DNA of 28,310 nucleotides from a virus. The notes beneath the pieces were generated by a model. That model had not been told where the DNA came from, did not search any database, and saw only the letters and a list, made by a program, of their open reading frames with translations. A program made the translations under genes and the position numbers. Shown one piece after another: positions 1 to 6,314 of the stretch (the stretch's first letter is position 1; each line of letters starts with the position of its first letter). Location of the stretch: positions 1 to 28,310 of IMG/VR virus record IMGVR_UViG_3300042905_005562; one strand, written 5' to 3'.

Positions 1-389
1 TTTATATCAATATCATATCCCATTTTGTTTAAAAGACGGTTTGTGAAATCAATCATTCCAGGATGATGACAGTCGCCTTGAGTAAAGGGATTAGAAAATT
101 TAGTCACCTCATCAAAAAATGGATTAACATGATAAACGTCATAATCTGGATTATTTAAAATTGAATCATAGAGTTGCTTGCCAGAAATTTTTGTTTTTTC
201 TGCAAATCTCCAACTCAGCATCCCCCAATATCCATCAAAATGTCTATTCTTAGAATAAAGATCAAGTATGATTGGATATTCTCGAAGTTCTGGTTTATCA
301 TTAGCCATATTGTTATATGGAATGAACATTTTATCTAGAGAAGCGAACTGCTGTCCCATGAAGAAAGATTGATAGATCTTAAGGCGCAT
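1..389 (-). CDS. Conserved phage protein of unknown function, C-terminus beyond the window
   Basis: An open frame runs from an ATG at 389 down to base 1 without a stop, so only the first ~129 residues are visible. The protein begins MRLKIYQSFFMGQQ and contains aromatic-rich stretches such as YWGMLSWRF and DYDVYHVNPFF. This style reminds me of uncharacterised domains found next to or fused with glycosyltransferases in marine phages, but I cannot name a family. The start overlaps the last 11 bases of the gp59-like gene, so the two are probably translationally coupled. It is called a gene because of the clean long frame, the overlap style shared with its neighbours and the protein-like composition. 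Confidence 0.7.
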   Translation of the reverse strand, partial: MRLKIYQSFFMGQQFASLDKMFIPYNNMANDKPELREYPIILDLYSKNRHFDGYWGMLSWRFAEKTKISGKQLYDSILNNPDYDVYHVNPFFDEVTKFSNPFTQGDCHHPGMIDFTNRLLNKMGYDIDI

Positions 390-981
390 GATTCACCAAA
401 TAATCTTTAGTTAGTGTTTTATACTTATCAACGTTCACATTCAAGAAGGCACCATACTTGCGCACCTTTCTTGACACTTTGGGATAGATGATATCATCTG
501 AAATCTTCTTGTCCCAAATTTGGATAAAGTTGAAGATGTTATTCAGAATCACAAGAGTCTCAATCGTTACATCTTTTTGGAGAAATGCCACTAACAATTT
601 TGGAAATTGTCCATCTTCAACTTTAAATAGATTGTTAAACTCTTTCGGATCAGGGCAAATCTTTTGTAAATCTTCAATATAGATTTTGCTCATGGAATCG
701 GTGGTTCGTTTCCAATCCCTATAAGTTTCTTCAGCCTGGTCTTCAAGCAATGACTTGGTCCAATTATCATCACTGTGTACAAAATTAGCAACCAGAAATG
801 GAACCATTTCATCGTCGCGATACTTCCGCGCAAGGCGGTGGAATAGAAACTTGTCACGACGTTTTTGAAATGCATCTACTGATACTCGAGTTTTGCCATC
901 ATATTGAAAGAAGTTATAACTCTCTGACGTGAAGTGCAGCTTGATGGCTTGATAGATGCAATACAAATCGTAACCGTTCAT
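379..981 (-). CDS. 59: T4 gp59-like loader of the replicative DNA helicase
   Basis: This 200-residue protein matches T4 gp59 in length (217) and in its most recognisable segment: VSVDAFQKRRDKFLFHRLARKYR near residues 33-56 corresponds to the T4 segment with AAYQKRRDKYFFQKLSEKYK. The N-terminal half also keeps the gp59 pattern of an opening helix (DLYCIYQAIKLHF) before that motif. In T4, gp59 binds fork DNA and gp32 and loads gp41 helicase onto the lagging-strand template in the cytoplasm. The start is ATG at 981, 3 bases after the stop of the upstream dioxygenase, with no clear Shine-Dalgarno. It marks the phage as T4-like. Identification rests on remembered sequence similarity. Confidence 0.9.
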   Translation of the reverse strand: MNGYDLYCIYQAIKLHFTSESYNFFQYDGKTRVSVDAFQKRRDKFLFHRLARKYRDDEMVPFLVANFVHSDDNWTKSLLEDQAEETYRDWKRTTDSMSKIYIEDLQKICPDPKEFNNLFKVEDGQFPKLLVAFLQKDVTIETLVILNNIFNFIQIWDKKISDDIIYPKVSRKVRKYGAFLNVNVDKYKTLTKDYLVNHAP

Positions 982-984
982 GAT

Positions 985-1578
985 TTAAATATCTGAAATG
1001 TTTGAGACTAGAGTAATTCTACCTTCTGCGCAATTATTCTTCGGCACAAAGTGCTCAATCCATGCATCGAATATTAATAACATTCCCTTTTTAGGAGGAA
1101 TCGAGAATATCTTTGCATTATGCATGGTATGTCTTATGATTGGTTTGTTAATAAATCTATGATGTGGTCTAGAATCATCAAAGCATATTGGTGAAGATCC
1201 TTCGGGCGTTTGCAAATAAAATACACTTGAGTATGAACAGTTTGGGTGGAAGTGAGGCAGATGCTCGTCATCTTTTACCATTTCGCTCGCAAAGGTTGTG
1301 ATTGATTTTATATTCATCAGATCATAACCCTTAATTCTGTTAAAGTTTTGAACATGATCGCATATAAAAGAATTATATAAACCAAATTCTTCTAAATTCC
1401 CAATACTTTTACTTGGGTCATAGTTGAATGTGCTTTTGTATTTGAAGATAGTAGATGCTGCGTACCTTTCGTCGCTGAGATATTTTTTCGCAAGTGGCAG
1501 CATCATATCTGCCAGTTCTACATCTTCCGCCACATACACTGATGTGGGGAAAAAATTTTCTATCTTCACATTACTCAC
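985..1578 (-). CDS. 2OG-Fe(II) dioxygenase (TIGR02466-like)
   Basis: A 197-residue single-domain double-stranded beta-helix oxygenase. The visible signature is the HxH pair in LPHFHPNCSYSSVFYLQ (about residues 107-123), a distal His in WIEHFVP, and an Arg in RITLVSN that should bind the 2-oxoglutarate C5 carboxylate. Such enzymes hydroxylate small molecules, sugars or amino-acid side chains; the substrate is unknown. It starts with GTG at 1578, whose GTGA overlaps the TGA stop of the gp33-like gene, and no other Met occurs until residue 25. It sits apart from the oxygenase cluster at 16.5-22.9 kb, between the coactivator and helicase-loader genes. Confidence 0.82.
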   Translation of the reverse strand: MSNVKIENFFPTSVYVAEDVELADMMLPLAKKYLSDERYAASTIFKYKSTFNYDPSKSIGNLEEFGLYNSFICDHVQNFNRIKGYDLMNIKSITTFASEMVKDDEHLPHFHPNCSYSSVFYLQTPEGSSPICFDDSRPHHRFINKPIIRHTMHNAKIFSIPPKKGMLLIFDAWIEHFVPKNNCAEGRITLVSNISDI

Positions 1579-1796
1579 AAAGGCAACTTACTTGATCTCG
1601 GTAAGAATCGTAACTCCATTGCTTCACCTTGAATGATGCTTTTAAGAGAATCATTAATTAGTGTAGCAGCAACTTCAATTTCTAGATTATTTCTTTCACA
1701 ATATGAAGTGATTGCATCCATATGATCAATCTTTTCTGAAATTGCCAAGTTCATAATCATCATAGAGAAGTTATTCTTTTCTTCGCGGCTTGCCAT
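1575..1796 (-). CDS. 33: T4 gp33-like late-transcription coactivator
   Basis: The 73-residue protein aligns with the core of T4 gp33: HMDAITSYCERNNLE corresponds to SYLEATTAFLEENSIP, and LKSIIQGEAMELRFLPRSS corresponds to IIEKIQSEAIDENLLRPS. In T4, gp33 bridges the RNA polymerase beta flap and the gp45 sliding clamp to activate late promoters with gp55. The C-terminus (SSKLPL) lacks the extended T4 clamp-binding tail. The start chosen is ATG at 1796, because GAGG lies 9 bases upstream; an ATG at 1811 (MRSNR...) and a GTG at 1817 would overlap the GMP reductase gene and have no good Shine-Dalgarno. The two NATAAATA motifs in this window fit a phage with this system. Confidence 0.8.
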   Translation of the reverse strand: MASREEKNNFSMMIMNLAISEKIDHMDAITSYCERNNLEIEVAATLINDSLKSIIQGEAMELRFLPRSSKLPL

Positions 1797-1800
1797 TCTA

Positions 1801-2823
1801 TTAGACCTCATATGCACTCAAGGAATTGTTCAATTGCTGAGTCACACGAACAAAAGTAGTTCGCTTGCTCAGTTCTTTCAATTCACTTGCCCCCACATAA
1901 GTACATGCCGAACGAAGTCCACCCAAAATATCTTGCATCGTAAGTTTCACCTCGCCACGATATGGAATCTCTACGGTCTTGCCTTCAGATGCTCTGTAAT
2001 TAGCAACACCACCATTATGTAAATCCATTGCAGTATCAGAACTCATGCCGTAGAATTTATTTCCACCAAGTGGTGATGCACCACCTTCCTTGTGACCTGC
2101 CAACATTCCACCAAGCATCACGAAATCGGCTCCCGCAGCAAATGCTTTCACTACGTCTCCAGGAACGGAACACCCTCCATCCGCTATGATGTGACCCTTG
2201 AGACCATGAGCAGCATCAGCACACTCGATAACCGCACTCAACTGCGGGTAGCCGACGCCTGTCTTTTTGCGTGTAGTGCAAACAGAACCAGGACCAATAC
2301 CAACCTTCACGATGTCAACACCTGCGAGAATTAGTTCTTCTGTCATTTCTGGTGTGACGACATTACCTGCCATCAATACAACATAAGGATAACGGTCGCG
2401 GAAATGGCGAACGAAATTTACAAAGGCTTGTGTGTAACCATTCGCAACATCAATACAAACTCTCATGTATCGATTTCCAACGGTATTGTATACATCATCG
2501 AATTTCTTTAAATCTTCACTGGAAGTGCCAAGAGAATAAATGGTGCTATCTAATCTTCGCGTAAAGTGACTAATTAATTCAGGCGCACCATAATGTTTAG
2601 TCAAAGCAACCAAACAATTATGTTTGGCGAACTCTAAATCCATTTCGAAAGTACCAACACCATCCATGTTGGCAGCAATAATTGGAACACCTTTCCAACT
2701 ATTGCCACTTCTGAAAGTAAATGTTCTTTCTAGATTTACTTCGCTTCTTGAAGAAAGACTAGATCGTTTCGGAGTGATGAGGACATCTTTATAGTCCAAC
2801 TTAACGTCTTCAATGATTCTCAT
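1801..2823 (-). CDS. guaC: GMP reductase
   Basis: This 340-residue TIM-barrel protein is close to E. coli GuaC in length (347) and sequence. It opens with the GuaC-type [18 protein letters not shown] and [13 protein letters not shown], and the catalytic loop [20 protein letters not shown] carries Cys182. The segments [16 protein letters not shown] and [16 protein letters not shown] form the phosphate and NADPH side. No CBS domains are present, which together with the loop sequence favours GMP reductase (GMP + NADPH to IMP + NH3) over IMP dehydrogenase. GAGG precedes the ATG. It lies between the cell wall hydrolase and gp33. In a lytic phage it probably recycles host guanine nucleotides toward the adenine branch; that role is inferred. 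Confidence 0.92.
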   Translation of the reverse strand: MRIIEDVKLDYKDVLITPKRSSLSSRSEVNLERTFTFRSGNSWKGVPIIAANMDGVGTFEMDLEFAKHNCLVALTKHYGAPELISHFTRRLDSTIYSLGTSSEDLKKFDDVYNTVGNRYMRVCIDVANGYTQAFVNFVRHFRDRYPYVVLMAGNVVTPEMTEELILAGVDIVKVGIGPGSVCTTRKKTGVGYPQLSAVIECADAAHGLKGHIIADGGCSVPGDVVKAFAAGADFVMLGGMLAGHKEGGASPLGGNKFYGMSSDTAMDLHNGGVANYRASEGKTVEIPYRGEVKLTMQDILGGLRSACTYVGASELKELSKRTTFVRVTQQLNNSLSAYEV

Positions 2824-2829
2824 AGAACC

Positions 2830-3468
2830 TCAATGATAAAATATATGATTGCCAATCTTGCGAATCAATTTCTTCTTTTCTGCCCAAGAAGGATCAACAT
2901 AATCTGCGTGAAAATACTTTGCAGATCCAATTATACCATACTTCCTGTCTAAAATCAATATAGTCTCTGCAATTTGCAAGGACTCTTTCCATGCCGCACG
3001 ATTGATAATTGCTTTCTTGCCTTCACACACCCAAGAAAATTGGCAAGTACCTTTAGTCTTTTGATAGACGACACCACAAACAGAACGAGGGAATTGCTTG
3101 CTCTTGACGCGATTCATCGTCACTTCAGCAACTGCAATTTTACCAGCCCGTGGTTCGCCCTTTGCTTCGAAGTAAATGTTCTTCGCAAGGCAATCGACCT
3201 CTCGCATGACTTTTTGCTTTTCGTCATAACTGAGTTGCAAGAATTTCATCTCGCGAGACATATCATTGACTTGGGTAGCAAGATATGTATTCTGAGTTTG
3301 ATATGCTGACAGTTGAGCAGTCAGGGATGCTTCTTGTATTGCTAACATTCTGTATGGTATAAAGATTCCGAAAAATATTAGGCAGAATAATCCACCCCAC
3401 ATACAGAACAAATTGTGATTGCGATCAAAATATTTTTCAACATTATGTAATATATCTACTGCATTCAT
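2830..3468 (-). CDS. Membrane-anchored SleB/CwlJ-type cell wall hydrolase
   Basis: A 212-residue protein with an N-terminal membrane segment (about 24-39, WGGLFCLIFFGIFIPY), a Gln/Leu-rich probable coiled coil (45-90) and a C-terminal Hydrolase_2 domain. The domain shows the family signatures NIYFEAKGEP (putative catalytic Glu101), AVAEVTMNRVKSKQFP, TCQFSWVC and AKYFHADYVDPSW. SleB-type enzymes are peptidoglycan lytic transglycosylases; here the anchor would leave the enzyme in the periplasm, consistent with an endolysin or spanin-like lysis role (inference). The start is ATG at 3468, preceded by GGAG at 8 bases; a longer frame from 3483 (METRN...) has no ribosome site. It follows the tmRNA terminator. 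Confidence 0.85.
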   Translation of the reverse strand: MNAVDILHNVEKYFDRNHNLFCMWGGLFCLIFFGIFIPYRMLAIQEASLTAQLSAYQTQNTYLATQVNDMSREMKFLQLSYDEKQKVMREVDCLAKNIYFEAKGEPRAGKIAVAEVTMNRVKSKQFPRSVCGVVYQKTKGTCQFSWVCEGKKAIINRAAWKESLQIAETILILDRKYGIIGSAKYFHADYVDPSWAEKKKLIRKIGNHIFYH

Positions 3469-3494
3469 GTTTCGAGTCTCCATTATTGCAGTGG

Positions 3495-3526
3495 AAAGAA
3501 AAGGGTGGTGGTTCGCACCACCACCC
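3495..3526 (-). terminator. Rho-independent terminator after the tmRNA
   Basis: On the minus strand a 9-bp perfect stem (GGGTGGTGG / CCACCACCC) with a 6-base loop is followed by TTTTCTTT. It lies just past the tmRNA coding piece. Only the minus direction has the U tract. The hairpin could alternatively be kept as the last helix of the coding piece. Confidence 0.75.
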
Positions 3527-3815
3527 CAGACCTTTCTGTTACCGAGCGGTCAACTCTTTGTACTCAATGTGCTTATTAGGCAGCGAGAGCCATAGGTGTA
3601 AATGAATCATCGTTTGCATTTACGTTTTTTGCGCTGATTGAGTCAGTCGCCTCACTGGTTGCTGTCAGGTTATTACTTGCCCTGTCGAAGCCAAATTCAT
3701 CCCCGTCAGATAGCCATCACGTACATTACTGCAGAGGTGATGGGCATTTGGTGGAGATGTCGGGGGTCGAACCCGAGTCCAGAACACCTTTAGTTGTCAG
3801 TTTACAACCATTATT
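3527..3815 (-). ncRNA. ssrA: Circularly permuted (two-piece) tmRNA
   Basis: Read on the minus strand the gene starts with the acceptor piece (about 3815 to 3749). It has a T stem-loop TCGGG-TTCGACC-CCCGA, acceptor strand CATCTCC and an encoded ACCA ending at 3749. An intervening segment (3748-3705) with a 7-bp hairpin follows. The coding piece then starts at 3704 with GGGGATG, which pairs with CATCTCC (one G-U), then the D-like AATTTGGCTTCGACA. The tag frame ends in a double stop TAATAA (3573-3578). The likely resume codon GCA at 3617-3615 gives ANDDSFTPMALAA, whose ALAA end is a typical ClpXP degron; an upstream GCA at 3632 would give AKNVN plus this tag. Piece outer boundaries are approximate. 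tmRNA with SmpB rescues stalled ribosomes. Confidence 0.9.
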
Positions 3816-3960
3816 TTTGATCTATTACTTGTCCAGACAAACCCCGCTCAATACCTTGTTGAATTTCTTTGTCAACATCGATGCCGAGTTCAGTCAATTC
3901 TTTCCTGACTTCTTTGTCAACATGCACTTCAACGGTATTTTCATTCACTTCAATCTTCAT
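3811..3960 (-). CDS. Small acidic phage protein, 49 aa
   Basis: The frame begins ATG at 3960 and encodes 49 residues, starting MKIEVNENTVEVHVDKEVRK and ending GQVIDQK. It is highly charged and probably helical in its second half (KELTELGIDVDKEIQQGIER). There is no recognised domain. It lies 11 bases downstream of the CDGSH-like gene and its stop abuts the 5' end of the tmRNA acceptor piece. The ribosome site is weak (AAAGA). Support comes from gap-filling position, orientation and plausible composition only. Confidence 0.6.
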   Translation of the reverse strand: MKIEVNENTVEVHVDKEVRKELTELGIDVDKEIQQGIERGLSGQVIDQK

Positions 3961-3971
3961 AATATTATTCT

Positions 3972-4130
3972 TTAGTCAATTAGAAACTGTGGTTTGGTTT
4001 GCTCATTCAACGACTTCTGCTGCTCCTCAAGATATCTCTTGTACTGCTCAGTTGTCATTGCATGCAAGCCAACGCAATAGCCAGTTGGACTGCGTCCGCA
4101 TGCGCATGGATATTGTTTCACTTCAGACAT
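3972..4130 (-). CDS. CDGSH-like cysteine mini-protein, 52 aa
   Basis: The ATG at 4130 is preceded by GGGAG at 6 bases. The protein has C9-x-C11-x2-S14-x4-C19-x-G21-x-H23 (CACGRSPTGYCVGLH), then a helical tail TEQYKRYLEEQQ. This spacing nearly equals the CDGSH [2Fe-2S] motif (CxCxxSxxxPxCDGxH) with one residue fewer between Ser and the third Cys and Val-Gly in place of Asp-Gly. It may bind an Fe-S cluster or zinc; that is inference. It lies just downstream of AhpD and rubredoxin, which fits a redox role. I know similar short CxCG...C...H proteins from phages, all uncharacterised. Confidence 0.75.
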   Translation of the reverse strand: MSEVKQYPCACGRSPTGYCVGLHAMTTEQYKRYLEEQQKSLNEQTKPQFLID

Positions 4131-4165
4131 ATTATACTCCCAATAATAGAAAAAGGTAGTATTAT

Positions 4166-4678
4166 TTAGCCAGCAAGAACTTTTGCGACTGAATTGACAA
4201 CTGCAGCAATACGACCGACGTCGCGGAGTTGCTCAACTGTCATACCCTCTTTCTTGAGAGTATCATAGTGCGCCTTTACACAGAAGTGGCATTTGCCTAC
4301 GATTGAGGCAGCGAGAGAATATGCTTCAAAATTGACCTTTGAAGTGCCACCGTGATTAATAATTCCATTCATACGAAGTAATGCAGGCAATCCTTTAAGC
4401 GCAGGATCATCAGCCATTTCAACGTATGGATACCAAACATTATTTTGAGCCATAATTGCAGCAGCAGTCAACGCAGCGTCCGCTTCCTTACGGTCCTCGA
4501 ACTCTGCGTCGATTGCTGTTGCTAATCGAGAATTACCTGCGGCAAATGCTGCTGCAAGTGCGCATCCTTGCGCAACCAATGGGTCAAGGGAACTGCGAAG
4601 TAACACTGCATCAAGATTCAACTTTGTATCTTTTGCGTAATCTGGTAGACCTTCTTTAACTACATTGACCCAATTCAT
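4166..4678 (-). CDS. ahpD: AhpD-like alkylhydroperoxidase / AhpC reductase
   Basis: A 170-residue all-alpha protein of the carboxymuconolactone decarboxylase/AhpD fold. Near the C-terminus FEAYSLAASIVGKCHFCVKAH carries the Glu-(11)-CxxC-xxx-His relay seen in Mycobacterium AhpD, followed by the family tail DVGRIAAVVNSVAKVLAG. AhpD reduces oxidised AhpC, using dihydrolipoamide-linked electrons in mycobacteria. The start ATG lies 7 bases after AAGGAGAT and overlaps the rubredoxin stop (ATGA). Its presence in the same transcript as AhpC and rubredoxin argues for a dedicated peroxide-reduction chain. Length is normal for the family (about 175). Confidence 0.92.
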   Translation of the reverse strand: MNWVNVVKEGLPDYAKDTKLNLDAVLLRSSLDPLVAQGCALAAAFAAGNSRLATAIDAEFEDRKEADAALTAAAIMAQNNVWYPYVEMADDPALKGLPALLRMNGIINHGGTSKVNFEAYSLAASIVGKCHFCVKAHYDTLKKEGMTVEQLRDVGRIAAVVNSVAKVLAG

Positions 4679-4827
4679 TCTTTTATCTCCTTCTCTTCAA
4701 ACAAGTCTTTCTCTGAGCGACATTCTGGACATTCAAAGTCATCAGTTAAACTTTCCCAATCTCCATATCTACCGTCATACTTCCATCCGCAAATAATGCA
4801 AACATGATCGACTTGTTTGTTAGACAT
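4675..4827 (-). CDS. Rubredoxin-like electron carrier
   Basis: A 50-residue protein with the rubredoxin layout: C10-x-x-C13-G at the first knuckle, an aromatic/Asp stretch (WKYDGRYGDW), and C33-P-x-C36 at the second, followed by SEKDLFEE, close to the GKDQFEE ending of classical rubredoxins. It should bind one iron in a Cys4 site and carry single electrons in the cytoplasm. The spacing between knuckles is shorter than in classical rubredoxins (19 residues between C13 and C33, versus about 29), so zinc binding is possible. The start ATG is at 4827 with AAAGGA upstream. The stop overlaps the ahpD start. Confidence 0.85.
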   Translation of the reverse strand: MSNKQVDHVCIICGWKYDGRYGDWESLTDDFECPECRSEKDLFEEKEIKE

Positions 4828-4830
4828 AAA

Positions 4831-5079
4831 TTAAGCGTCCTTTGGTACTTCCATGCAGCGATCAAACAAATAACGTCTTGCTTGACGCATTTCTGCATTT
4901 GTTAAAAAGCCATCACCATCCTTATCAGCACGATCAAAGAGACCCTTTGATACTGTGCAATAACGATTTACATCTTCAAATGAAACTTTGCCGTCCTTGT
5001 CAAAGTCATACTGAGCCACACGATCTTGAGCCATCGCTGGCGCAGATAACATCATCAATCCAATGATTAGTTTTTTCAT
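4831..5079 (-). CDS. Secreted EF-hand calcium-binding protein, 82 aa
   Basis: The N-terminus MKKLIIGLMMLSAPAMA is a clear signal peptide with an AxA cleavage site before Gln18. Two EF-hand loops follow: D25-F-D27-K-D29-G-K-V-S-F-E-D36 and D52-K-D54-G-D56-G-F-L-T-N-A-E63, separated by a helix. Cys41 and Cys75 could form a disulfide in the periplasm. AAGGAAAG precedes the ATG at 5079. The gene lies between ahpC (15 bases) and rubredoxin (3 bases), so it is cotranscribed with cytoplasmic redox genes although itself exported. The function is unknown; calcium sensing or envelope stabilisation are guesses. Confidence 0.88.
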   Translation of the reverse strand: MKKLIIGLMMLSAPAMAQDRVAQYDFDKDGKVSFEDVNRYCTVSKGLFDRADKDGDGFLTNAEMRQARRYLFDRCMEVPKDA

Positions 5080-5094
5080 TTAAGTTTCTTTCCT

Positions 5095-5679
5095 TTATTT
5101 TGAGAGAGTTGCTTCACCAACCTGACGATTGCACTGGCAAAGTTCACCCGTCTGCAAAGCATCGAGGATACGAAGTGTTTCCTCTGGATTGCGTCCGACG
5201 TTTAGATTATTCACAGTCACATGCTGAATGATATTGTCAGGATCGACAATGAATGTTGCACGAAGAGCAGCACCTGCTGGCTTGTAGAATACACCAAGTT
5301 GTTGAACCAGACTTTGTGTATCTTCGTCCCAAACATCTTCAAGGTCGCGTGCTGTATCAGCAAAGAACCAGCAAGTGGTTTTCTTTAGATCTTCGTGAGC
5401 ATTCTTCCATGCCAACTTACAGAACTCGTTGTCTGTTGAACCGATCAAAAGAACCGCATCGCGGTCAGCAAAGTCTGAATTCAACTTATCATAGGCAACG
5501 ATTTCTGTTGGGCAAACAAAGGTGAAGTCCTTTGGATAAAACACAACGACCTTCCACTTACCTTCAAAAGAAAGATCTGTAATCGTTTCAAAAGCATTAT
5601 CTGGCGTCAATGCTCCTGGCTTGACACCAGTAACTGCGAAATTCTTTACCTTATCTCCAACTGTCTTCATTCTATTCAT
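5095..5679 (-). CDS. ahpC: AhpC-type 2-Cys peroxiredoxin
   Basis: A 194-residue peroxiredoxin. The peroxidatic Cys56 is in DFTFVCPTE, the FIVDPDNIIQHVTVNN strand region is family-typical, and the C-terminal GELCQCNRQ has Cys181 and Cys183. A paired C-x-C resolving site is what mycobacterial AhpC uses with AhpD, and an ahpD gene lies downstream. It reduces H2O2, alkyl hydroperoxides and peroxynitrite. The start chosen is ATG at 5679, with GGAG 7 bases upstream; a TTG two codons earlier is less likely. It is the first gene of the cassette, and an upstream direct repeat (5701-5721) may regulate it. Confidence 0.95.
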   Translation of the reverse strand: MNRMKTVGDKVKNFAVTGVKPGALTPDNAFETITDLSFEGKWKVVVFYPKDFTFVCPTEIVAYDKLNSDFADRDAVLLIGSTDNEFCKLAWKNAHEDLKKTTCWFFADTARDLEDVWDEDTQSLVQQLGVFYKPAGAALRATFIVDPDNIIQHVTVNNLNVGRNPEETLRILDALQTGELCQCNRQVGEATLSK

Positions 5680-5700
5680 TTTCAAACTCCTGTATAATGA

Positions 5701-5721
5701 AAACCTATACGAAACCTATAC
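5701..5721 (-). promoter_or_regulatory. Direct repeat upstream of ahpC, possible operator
   Basis: Two perfect 10-base copies of AAACCTATAC (plus strand) lie at 5701-5710 and 5712-5721, an 11-base period equal to one helical turn. They sit about 20-40 bases upstream of the ahpC start in the 120-base gap before the membrane protein gene. I see no good sigma70 pair here, so a phage middle-type or activator-dependent promoter is possible. Confidence 0.4.
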
Positions 5722-5799
5722 ACAAACGTATATATGCAAAATGCTACTACAATTCATCGTTTTTGCGATAAATTAATTTAATCGAAATGATAGGTAAAA

Positions 5800-6153
5800 T
5801 TAATTGATTAAATTTTGTACGATAACTGCAACTGCCAACCAAACCCAAAGAGTGTTAAATCCAACCAATGTTGGGAGAAGTTTTTCATTTGATGCCCAAA
5901 TCAATGTCAAACTAGTTAGCAAAGCAAAAAAATAGAGCCACCAGATTTGTATTCCAAATACGAGCCCAGGAATAATAATGATTGCTTTTGCGAACCAACT
6001 TGCAGCCTCAACAATATTATATGGCTTCCAATATTCTCGAGTGAACCACATGTGGTAACAATCAATAATTTTTTGCCATCCTGTGAGAGCGTAGACAGTT
6101 CCGATTAAAAAAGCCCAAAGGGAAAACGTCCAAATGATTTGATCAAAAGTCAC
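5800..6153 (-). CDS. Small multi-pass membrane protein, 117 aa
   Basis: The frame starts with GTG at 6153, whose GTGA overlaps the stop of the upstream 54-residue gene. It encodes about four hydrophobic segments: residues 5-25 (WTFSLWAFLIGTVYALTGW), 54-68, 68-88 and 93-115, joined by short polar loops such as FTREYWKPYN. The inner-membrane location is clear from composition. No family recognised; Trp-rich character (9 Trp) is notable. A 120-base gap follows before ahpC. Confidence 0.75.
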   Translation of the reverse strand: MTFDQIIWTFSLWAFLIGTVYALTGWQKIIDCYHMWFTREYWKPYNIVEAASWFAKAIIIIPGLVFGIQIWWLYFFALLTSLTLIWASNEKLLPTLVGFNTLWVWLAVAVIVQNLIN

Positions 6154-6314
6154 GCCACAATCCCATACTCTTCGCGAAGAATTTTCTTGTATGGCTTGCC
6201 TTCGATAATTAATTGCTCAACAAGTTTGAGGCGATCAGCAAGTTCAAGTTGATTGTCTTTTTGAAGAGCAATTACAACATCACGCAATTCATCAATATTA
6301 ATTGGCAGATCCAT
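6150..6314 (-). CDS. Small helical phage protein, 54 aa
   Basis: ATG at 6314 opens a 54-residue frame beginning MDLPINIDELRDVVIALQKD and ending REEYGIVA. It is Leu- and charge-rich and probably two helices (ELRDVVIALQKDNQ and ADRLKLVEQLIIEG). It overlaps the upstream glycine-zipper gene by 17 bases and the downstream membrane gene by 4 bases, the coupling style used throughout the region. No family recognised. Confidence 0.65.
   Translation of the reverse strand: MDLPINIDELRDVVIALQKDNQLELADRLKLVEQLIIEGKPYKKILREEYGIVA

Noticed and set aside
3748-3975. Plus-strand frame starting MVEMSGVEPESRTPLVV
   Set aside because: This is the tRNA-like end of the tmRNA read in reverse, a common artefact.
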